DNA of 64,000 bases. Origin: Adiantum capillus-veneris. Its lineage: Eukaryota > Streptophyta > Polypodiopsida > Polypodiales > Pteridaceae. Both the position numbers and the translations under genes were made by a program. This document shows positions 57,265 through 64,000 of this stretch, piece by piece (the first letter of the stretch is position 1; each line of letters opens with the position of its first letter). The stretch covers positions 8,680,001-8,744,000 of the forward strand of contig CM043942.1 in assembly GCA_014529385.2 (NCBI GenBank). The letters are read 5' to 3'. Below the pieces are notes generated by a model, which did no database searches, was not told the DNA's origin, and saw nothing but the letters and a program-made list of their open reading frames with translations.

Positions 57265-57276
57265 ACTGTTTACTTC

Positions 57277-57422
57277 TGGGAAAAATCCGACAGATTTTCC
57301 CCTGTAAACTGGCCTCTATACACAATAAACAAGCTATAAACAACAAGTTGAACACCTCTCCTCAAGAACTGTCAGTATTTTGAAAAATTTTGACAGAGTC
57401 TCCCCTATAAACTGAGCTCTGG
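57277..57422 (-). repeat. Duplicated leader motif of copia-2
   Basis: Two ~40-bp direct repeats (57277-57318 and 57381-57422) sharing a GACAGAKTYTCCCCTRTAAA core, placed like those of copia-1. Confidence 0.7.
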
Positions 57423-57830
57423 GAACCAAAAGATAGCTCAAGAACAATCATAAATAGCTAACAAGTGACAAATCTAAAAATCTCTGTAATATGCTTTCTT
57501 GTAAGCATACACTGTCTCCTATCTGGGCGATCGCAGAACCTGTATCTATCTCAAGACTGAACCCTGAACAATGCCTCAACGGCCTGCCGCATAAGATGCA
57601 ATCCAGTGTCTACACAAAGTCATACATCCTATGGGATAAAAGTCACCGAAGAGGATGCGTGTAGAGGGGAACTCCAACAACCTAATCCACCTCACAGTGG
57701 GTAACCCAGCCCCCAGTGCTTGGCTTCAAAACCTCACACACGACCCTCACAGATGGCTCAGCAAACTGCCCAGAACTAGCATACATCCTACAATAGACCA
57801 ATCACCGTCCTATGACCATTGCGGCGGTAT

Positions 57831-57860
57831 GTCTGCTAGCGTGACTCACAACTAGCAGAC
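57831..57860 (-). ncRNA. Candidate leader RNA hairpin of copia-2
   Basis: GTCTGCTAG and CTAGCAGAC pair perfectly (9 bp) around a 12-base loop CGTGACTCACAA. The loop core GTGACTCAC and the GCGGCGGT upstream are shared with copia-1, while stem positions differ by paired changes. Confidence 0.62.
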
Positions 57861-58301
57861 CCACAATCACAGTACATCAATCTGCAATACATGCCAATGG
57901 TGTCAAGCCGTCGTATGGCCACACCTCCCCTGGAACCTGGCAAGCACAAGAAGTAGCAATGCAGACTAAAATATATATCTCTGATGATATATATGTGTAC
58001 TTGGTCTATAGATGATGCTTTGAAGATGAATGAGTGATGTATGTCGATGCCGATATTGATGCCGACCACCTCCTACTTGCCAATCTACACAAGAAGGGTT
58101 TCTTTGCGGTCTGAAACCTATCTTCTGATGTAGTGCTCAGAACAAAATTATGAGGGCATAAACAGCTTCGAAAGGGGGGTAAAACCCTAGGTCACCTGGT
58201 GGAAATTCTCCCGGAACGCCAAGCGTGAATTTCCAAGCTCCGGATCCAGAATCTGCCTGAAAAGTGCGTGCGTGCGATTATGCAAATACGCATTGAACTT
58301 G

Positions 58302-58313
58302 GCTCTGATACCA
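58302..58313 (-). promoter_or_regulatory. Primer binding site of copia-2 (tRNA-Met type)
   Basis: TGGTATCAGAGC on the minus strand, two bases from the 5' LTR. Confidence 0.95.
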
Positions 58314-58315
58314 AT

Positions 58316-58539
58316 TGAAGTCGCGGAGCGGAGCGTGGATCGACTCACACACACATACACGCACACACAGATACACAGAGAGCTTACACAGTACGCAGAG
58401 AATTCGTTTGAAGGGTTATCTCCCAAAACCTTATTATCCACAAAAGTATAAGTGAGTATATACAAAGAGTTAGTGATAAGTGAGTTAGACGGCCGGTCTG
58501 CCATATCCATATAAGAGGCCACTTGGGCTTTAATCCCAA

Positions 58540-58541
<2 letters not shown>
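58316..58541 (-). repeat. copia-2 5' LTR
   Basis: 226 bp. On the minus strand it runs from TGTTGGGATTAAAGCCC to a CTTCA end. Its CA-rich part is short and interrupted, unlike that of the 3' LTR. Confidence 0.94.

Positions 58542-58580
<39 letters not shown>
58542..58580. repeat. (CT)n microsatellite, right part
   Basis: About 19 CT units between the copia-2 5' LTR and the gypsy-B LTR. Confidence 0.93.
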
Positions 58581-58581
<1 letters not shown>

Positions 58582-58582
<1 letters not shown>

Positions 58583-59249
58583 GTTGGCTTCCTAAAATCT
58601 TCCCAACACCTTCAAAACAAATTTGATTGATTAAATCAAAATAAATTCAACACAAATGATTGACTGAATAATCACAGCACACAAAGAGAGCAACATAAAC
58701 AAGAATGAAAACACAAGACACCATAGTGGGTACCAACCATCTCCCTCAATCAAGATGATTGAGTACTTGCCTTCCGCCTCTTTATTCATATCATGGAGCA
58801 TGAATTACAATAGTATACATATATGATAAATAAGAGAGCAAGAGCTACACCAATCGAAAGAGTGTATGCCATGCTTAAGAGAGAAACTTAGCATAAAAGA
58901 GAGCAAAAGTGTATCTTCTACAACTTTGATTTGATGGAATTTTGATGGCTCCGTTGCCTTCAACAGAGGGGTAAAACTGCAGGTTACTTGATAGGATTCT
59001 CTCATAGTGCTTGTCTTCCTCATGAAAAGTCAAGAAGTGGATTGCTGCAGTGCATATAAAGACACGATTTTAGGATTCTTTTTCTCTCTTCATGCATTCA
59101 CCCAAAAATAGAAGAGGTTTCTTTTCACTTAAACTCTAAGAATAGTAGGTAAAGGAGAGTTATATTTACATTGCTTCTTTTGAATGGTTTTTGGGAATAA
59201 AACATAAGAAAATTTGACAAAATGTCCTAAAGTAGTAATAGTGATAACA
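58582..59249 (-). repeat. gypsy-B 3' LTR
   Basis: On the minus strand it starts TGTTATCACTATTAC after a purine run GTGAGGAGAAA (59250-59260) and ends GGAAGCCAACA at 58582, giving about 668 bp with TG and CA ends. The right half of the boundary call rests on the purine run and the TG start. Confidence 0.7.
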
Positions 59250-59551
59250 TTTCTCCTCACTAAAGAAGCAATTTCTCTCAATTGCAAAAAATAGAAAAAG
59301 CCTAGAAATCTTCAAAATTTATGTGGAGACGAGGCCGATCTCCACACGATATATGTTGTGGATCAAGTGAAGTACTCAGAGGGAACTTTCCATTATTTAT
59401 CATAAAATCCTGAAAAGAGGAAACCAAAAAGATATGTACAATCCACATATCCAAATATCTACAAAATTGAAAGAGATCTTTGTTAGTAGGCCCTCTAACA
59501 AAAACAAGAAGAGCATGACAAGAGTGAAAAGCAATCACCTTTGCCACTGTT

Positions 59552-59735
59552 CAAAGGGCGAAACCTCAATCAAGTATCACTCTAAATGATGCACCGACAA
59601 AGGGCGAATCTCAGGTATCAAATACCATAAACTAACAGTGAAAGAGCGAACCTCAACATCTGAATGAATTGTTAAAGGGTGAGCATCGGGTAAAAAATAC
59701 TATAGTCATCAGTCAAAGGATGCAACTCAGGTAAA
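59552..59735. repeat. Short tandem repeats near the end of gypsy-B pol
   Basis: CAAAGGGCGAAACCTCA-like units start near 59552, 59598, 59641, 59674 and 59714, at steps of 33-46 bp, increasingly diverged to the right. Confidence 0.6.
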
Positions 59736-60384
59736 GAATAAAAGTATAGCTTCTAGAAGTTTGATATGCTTCCAGGATACTAGGATAAGAGCAAAAAAAC
59801 CTCTCTGGCATCCACTTAGTGCTTTCAATCCCATGATTCTTATACTTAAGACAAATACTTGCGATGCAACATACTATTGTGTGTTCAAGTGTCTTGATGG
59901 TCTCAGGAACCATTTAAGAATCTTCTTCTAAAAAGGGTGAATCATTAATTATAAGGAGTGATGGTAGAGAATCTTTGAAAGGATGAAGAAGCCTTATGTG
60001 AAATGTGTTGTGAACTTTTCATGAGTCAAGAGAGCTAATCTAATAAAAGGAACCATAATATCGTGGTGCTAGCTTGACAATAGGACTGGTCATTACTCTT
60101 TTAATACGTCTCTTTTCAATGCAAAGCATCACAAAATCTCCCTCTTTGAAGTCCATGGATTATCTCTTTTTATTTTCTTGTTTGATGTATGCATGTTGTG
60201 CTTTGTGAATTTCTTGTTTTGCTTGCTCCAAGATTTGGGCGTGTTGTCGAACAATTTCATCAGCATGTGGTACTTGATGAGAAATGCGAAACAAAGGAGT
60301 AGGCAATGAGTACCCATATGCAATTTGAAATGGTGATTTTCTCGTGGATGAATGAGGAGTGTTGTTGTATGCAAATTGCAGCAA
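59690..60384 (-). pseudogene. gypsy-B integrase C-terminus and chromodomain-like tail
   Basis: 60384-60160 reads FAYNNTPHSSTRKSPFQIAYG, the end of the integrase core, then a long helix. In another frame around 60150-60020 MDFKEGDFVML, RRIKRVMTSPIVKLAPRYYG and IHNTFHIRLLHPFK match the C-terminal integrase domain. At about 59913-59750 KYKNHGIESTKWMPERFF resembles a chromodomain-like tail. Stops and frameshifts separate the pieces. Confidence 0.78.
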
Positions 60385-61260
60385 GTGAATGTATGTGTCT
60401 CAAGTTCTCGGTCTCACATGAGTGTATGTTCGTAAAAGATATAGCATGGTGATGTTGATCGCTTTGATTTGTCCATTAGATTTCGGATGAAGTGCAAAAT
60501 TGAAGTCTATTTGAGTGCCTCAATTTGAGAACAGTGTCACCCAAAAATCATTGCAAAAATGTCTATCGCGATGAGATATGGTAGATCTAGGCATTTCATG
60601 CAAAACAAAAATATGCCTCAGGAACAATAGTTGTTTGCTAAGCTAAGAGTGTCTAACCCTGCTTGCTAAACCTATATACAATGGTCCAAATCATATCGTT
60701 TTGTGCACGAATGAGTGGCAATCTAGTAATAAAATCCATAGAAATGTGTTCCCATAAATAGGTAAAGGCATCAATAAACCATATTGCTTACCAAGATGAC
60801 GCATGATTTTTTGACAAACAAAACATTGTACAACATCTGTAGAAACATATTTTCAAAGGGAGGGCCAATAAAATTGAGATTCTACTATGTGAATATTTGT
60901 GGCAATCCCATAGTGACCTATATAAGGCGGTTCATGCCACTCTTTAAGGACAAGTTGATGAAATGTAATGTACATACAATCACTTTTCAAAGAATAAATA
61001 CCCATCATGAAAGAGTATTGTGCATGAACAAAAGATGTATGGTTACAAAAGTAAGCATAAATGTGAGCAAAGTCGGAGTCATGAGTATAAGTATCAATCA
61101 TTTTTGAAAAAGTTTCAACAGACACAAGAGAAAGCTTAGTAATCGATGGAATGCGACTTAGTGCATGTCCAAACTTATTTTTAGGCCCTAGTTGACATTG
61201 AATGAGTGGATGAAAACTTTGAATGAATGATGCCTACTTATTGCGATTATTAGACAATGT
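60385..61260 (-). pseudogene. gypsy-B RNase H end, integrase zinc finger and core, decayed
   Basis: Near 61230-61150 GPKNKFGHALSRIPS is the end of RNase H. 61125-60853 reads LKEWHEPPYIGHYGIATNIH and SQFYWPSL, the HHCC finger region. Core motifs between 60780 and 60400 are degraded and only partly recognisable. Confidence 0.72.
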
Positions 61261-61275
61261 GTAGAAGCAAAAAAA

Positions 61276-61516
61276 AATTGATTGAATAATCACAACATAC
61301 AAAGAGAGCAACATAAACAAGAATTAAAACACAAGACACCATACTGGGTACCAACCATCCCCCTCAATCAAGATGATTGAGTATCTACCTTCCACCTCTT
61401 TATTCATATCATGGAGTATGACTTATAATAGTATAAATATATGAAACATAAGAGAGAAAGAGCTATGCAATGTAGAGAGTAGATGCCATGATTAAGAGAG
61501 GAAATTAGCATAAAAG
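61276..61516 (-). repeat. gypsy-B 5' LTR, truncated on both sides
   Basis: Matches 58655-58905 closely (ACACAAGACACCATAC and CAATCAAGATGATTGAGTA blocks). It begins after an A run that marks the internal deletion and ends at the insertion point of the copia-A relative. Confidence 0.85.
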
Positions 61517-61741
61517 TGTTGGAAATAGGGTTGCAAGAAAGCACACACGCTTGGAGAAGATAAAGAAGCTCGCACACAATGGAGAGTAGTATTACTTAGT
61601 GTTTAATGGAATGATAAGTTAGCCCTAGAGTGATGGGCGTATATACAATGCACGGGGGAGAAAACCTCCTAGTGGGGGGAAAAATACTATGGTGGTCCTA
61701 AGTGTGTTCACACACATCACTACCACATGTATATGGTAATA
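61517..61741 (-). repeat. 3' LTR of the copia-A relative
   Basis: 225 bp, inverted relative to the copia-A LTR at 34963-35188 and nearly the same length. The terminal TG reads TA, a substitution in the otherwise conserved TGTTACC start. Preceded by the polypurine-like AAAGGGGATT. Confidence 0.9.
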
Positions 61742-61749
61742 AATCCCCT

Positions 61750-62130
61750 TTGAGAGTGATGTGGTGAACAAGATCTAGCACATAACATATAGGAAAGTGC
61801 CATGCCCTGAGTGCATGATTAAGCCCAAAGCTTTGCAAAAAGATTTGGACTTCTCATGAGGAAATGCCTTTGTGAATACTAGATTTGTAAGGTTGTTTTG
61901 TGTTGGCATATAAGCCAAGCTGATCTCTCCTGCTTAGAGTCTCTCCCTGACATAGTGCTAATGCACCTCAATGTGCTTTGTGCGAGCATGAAAAAATAGG
62001 TTCCTCACAACTGCCTATGCGCTCTGACTATCAATGTAGATGATGTTGGCAGTGTCCTGGCCAACACCCAAATCAACCATAAGGCGTCTGAGCTATACAC
62101 ACTCAACCATAGTTGTGAAGACTGTCCCTT
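61750..62130 (-). pseudogene. RNase H remnant of the copia-A relative
   Basis: Homologous by eye to copia-A 34572-34900 (GTGTGTATRGCTCAGACGCC and CACTGCCAACA blocks). It starts at the second deletion junction and has many stops. Confidence 0.7.
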
Positions 62131-62812
62131 AAATGACAAAACCGCGAGGCTGTGTTACATAAATTTCCTCAGATATATCACCATCCAAGAAAGTAGTAAC
62201 ATTACCTACATCCCATCCAAAATGATCTACCAATGCACAATTGTCATACGATAAGTGGGAGAAAAAGTCTCTTCATAATCTATGCCTTTCCGTTGTGCAT
62301 AACCTTTTTCAACAAGTTGAGCCTTATAGCGATCAATCTCACCATACGGCTTACGTTTCAACTTGTAAACCCACTTCGTACCAATGGCCTTTTTGCCATA
62401 AGGCAAATCACATGAAGTTCATGTGTCATTCTCTATAAGTGCATCATATTCTAATTGCCGCGACAACCATCCAATTTTTTGAATTATGTGCTTCATCAAA
62501 AGACAAAGGTTCCTCAACATCACATAAGCTAGAAACAACCAAAGCATAACAATTTGATGCATAAGATGCATGGCAAGAACCTGAACGAGTACGACTAGAC
62601 AAAGGTGCATCCAATTTACTGTCATGAAAAGTATGCACCAACCGTTTTGGCATACCTCTAGCCTGCTCATTCTCAACCCTTTCCACATCAAGTACATCAT
62701 GTACATCTGCATCAGTAATAGGCTGATCCATAGCATTTTCTAAAACCCCCATAGGCTGTACATTTGCCTCATTGGAATTTACATTCAAGTTTCCACCACT
62801 GAAAAGAGACAA
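62131..62812 (-). pseudogene. Integrase-to-reverse-transcriptase linker and reverse transcriptase start of the copia-A relative
   Basis: 62812-62444 reads SLFSGGNLNVNSNEANVQPM, KLDAPLSSRTRSGSCHASYA and DEAHNSKNWM, the same linker as copia-A 27500-27850. After a frame change near 62450 the reverse transcriptase start (ENDT, then [13 protein letters not shown] in decayed form) continues to about 62140, where coding jumps to RNase H. Confidence 0.82.
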
Positions 62813-62838
62813 TAAACTGTTATAAATGTCATGTGAGC

Positions 62839-63150
62839 TTACATTACTGTCTCTAGTACATTACAACAAGGGTTGAATAGAATCTTCCACAAACACAACA
62901 TCTTGTGAAACAAGGATACGCTTTGTTTGCAGGTGGTACAACTTGTAACCTTTTCTTTCAGTAATGTAACCAACAAAATGCATTTAATAGCCTTATCATC
63001 CAATTTTTTGCACTGCGGTTGTGGCACCAAAGCATAAGCTAAACAACCAAAAACATGCATGTGATTAATAGAAGGATTTCTATCATGCCATGCTTCAGAT
63101 GGAGTCATAGACTGCAAAGATTTTGTAGGACACCTGTTGAGTAAGGGAAC
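62839..63150 (-). pseudogene. Integrase C-terminus of the copia-A relative
   Basis: Reads NRCPTKSLQSMTPSEAWHD, HMHVFGCLAYALVPQPQCKK and LDDKAIKCILL, the C-terminal integrase region. It is joined directly to Gag by the first deletion. Confidence 0.85.
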
Positions 63151-63674
63151 TGTTTGAAATGACTTTGCCTGAAGAAATGAGTTGCTCATTGATATCCTTG
63201 ATACGAGCAAGAAAAGTTTCCATGTCATCTTCCTCATGCGTAATCTTTGACTCTAGCTCTTTACGCATGCAGCAATGCAATTTTAGCCTCATCGTGGCTT
63301 GCATAAAGACCATCTAGAATATCCTAAGCTTGCTTACATGATTTAGCGGAGCGAATGTGAGGAGTAATAGTGCGCCGTAGTTATAATGTAATCAATGCAT
63401 GAGCCTATGCATCTCTAACATCCCAACGAGCCTTCTCAGCGATAGGCAAAACAACTCTAGCAGCAACAATCCTACCACCAGAACCTGCAACATCCTCAAC
63501 AATGCCTACATCCACAAAATTAGGATGTACATCAATGCCCTACGCAACATTATTCCAAATTCCCTTTGACAGAAGAACATGTTACATCATGTAAGCCCAC
63601 ATTGGATAATTGTCCCCATCCAACTTATCCTCAGTAGCAAACAATGTGAACACATTTGTGTCGTTGTCAGCCAT
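63151..63674 (-). pseudogene. Gag of the copia-A relative, 3'-truncated
   Basis: ATG at 63674 reads MADNDTNVF and then NYPMWAYMM, colinear with copia-A Gag. Later RKELESKITHEEDDMETFLA and DINEQLISSGKVISNSSL lie just before the deletion junction near 63140. Several stops and a frameshift interrupt it. The leader upstream (63675-64000) also matches copia-A 24791-25062. Confidence 0.85.
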
Positions 63675-64000
63675 GATGAGTGCTTGCACCTGATGTGAAA
63701 ACTGCCCGAAAAGAGGAGAAACAAAGGAGGGTTAACGTGCTATATAGCACAACCCAAAGAAGACTGTAAGGGACCTGTTATGCAAAAAATAGCACTGACA
63801 TAAATTATACACAAAAGGATGAAAATGCCTACGCAATACTACCTGCAGTGGAAATAGAGGCTGAATTGAGCCTGAATAAACCTTCAGAGAAGACCGAGTT
63901 GTACGACCTCTCCAAAAGTATTTGTCGACTTGCTGATGCTCACGAAAGCTCACCCAAATTGGAGAAAGTGAGCAGACATGTGCTGGCGATGCTGGTGACT

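Larger units (their letters stand above)
52986..58541 (-). mobile_element. copia-2: complete Ty1/copia element inserted in a CT microsatellite
   Basis: About 5.55 kb on the minus strand with LTRs, tRNA-Met primer site, a leader of about 1.0 kb, gag-pol and a polypurine tract identical to that of copia-1 (AAGTGGGAGGT). The coding region stays in one frame from 57264 to 53332, broken only by single stops, which implies a young insertion. Because both flanks are CT runs, the 5-bp target duplication cannot be resolved. Confidence 0.93.
58582..61516 (-). mobile_element. gypsy-B: internally deleted Ty3/gypsy element
   Basis: A direct repeat of 230 bp or more (58655-58905 and 61276-61516) flanks gypsy-type RNase H and integrase remnants in minus orientation, marking the repeats as LTRs. 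The right LTR directly abuts the end of RNase H, so the LTR end, primer site, Gag, protease and reverse transcriptase were deleted. The right LTR is itself cut at 61516 by a copia-A relative, and its remainder must lie beyond the window. Confidence 0.8.
61517..64000 (-). mobile_element. copia-A relative with two internal deletions
   Basis: A 3' LTR at 61517-61741, then RNase H, reverse transcriptase, integrase and Gag remnants in minus orientation, and the start of the leader running out of the window. Compared with copia-A, Gag joins directly to the integrase C-terminus (near 63140), and the reverse-transcriptase N-terminal part joins to the RNase H middle (near 62130). The missing pieces are about 1.6 kb and 0.8 kb. 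It is inserted in the gypsy-B LTR. Confidence 0.88.

Overview
The window is repeat-dominated nuclear DNA of a land plant. The evidence is several Ty1/copia and Ty3/gypsy LTR retrotransposons nested in one another, plant-type primer binding sites (tRNA-Met and tRNA-Asp type), a decayed PLS-type pentatricopeptide-repeat (PPR) gene, a spliceosomal gene with GT-AG introns and an apparent organelle presequence, and many long CT/GA, GT/CA and AT microsatellites. A large-genome non-seed plant such as a fern is my guess from the style of the elements; that is inference with low confidence. No bacterial, plastid or rRNA/tRNA gene was seen.

Layout. 1-8.5 kb: a decayed Gag-like stretch, microsatellites, a 36-bp G tract and two old fragments of a copia family (called copia-A here). 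9.4-12.2 kb: a 5'-truncated Ty3/gypsy element on the minus strand (gypsy-A: RNase H, integrase, chromodomain-like tail, putative 3' LTR). It is broken at an LTR-like block carrying five TGACGTGG motifs. 13.1-13.6 kb: the only convincing host gene, minus strand, three visible exons, with a 338-bp PIF/Harbinger-like MITE about 120 bp upstream of its start codon. 14-24.8 kb: no recognisable genes, but microsatellites and repeated interrupted palindromes. 24.8-35.2 kb: copia-A (plus strand), split inside its reverse transcriptase by a complete copia-1 element (minus strand, 28481-34018, 5-bp target duplication GAAAG). 36.77-45.70 kb: a complete LTR element with TTGGT target duplications and gypsy-type Gag and protease, but no reverse transcriptase, RNase H or integrase. 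It carries an extra open region with repeated W-[VI]-P-K motifs. I call it gypsy-NA (non-autonomous). 45.7-47.9 kb: AT-rich DNA with a decayed tandem array of about 150 bp period. 49.4-50.4 kb: PPR pseudogene. 52.99-58.54 kb: copia-2 (minus strand), inserted in a CT microsatellite. 58.58-61.52 kb: gypsy-B (minus strand, internally deleted), whose right LTR is interrupted by an internally deleted copia-A relative (61517 to the window end).

How it fits together. Most of the content is a stack of insertions that can be ordered: copia-1 into copia-A; copia-2 into a CT repeat abutting the gypsy-B LTR; the copia-A relative into the gypsy-B LTR; gypsy-NA into older repeat DNA. Copia-1 and copia-2 have different LTRs but almost identical reverse-transcriptase cores, which suggests recombination. 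Their untranslated leaders share a hairpin with compensatory base changes and a nearly self-complementary loop, a candidate RNA signal for dimerisation or packaging. Gypsy-NA looks like a parasite that would need another element's polymerase and integrase. All element genes carry stops or frameshifts, so none seen here encodes an intact polyprotein.
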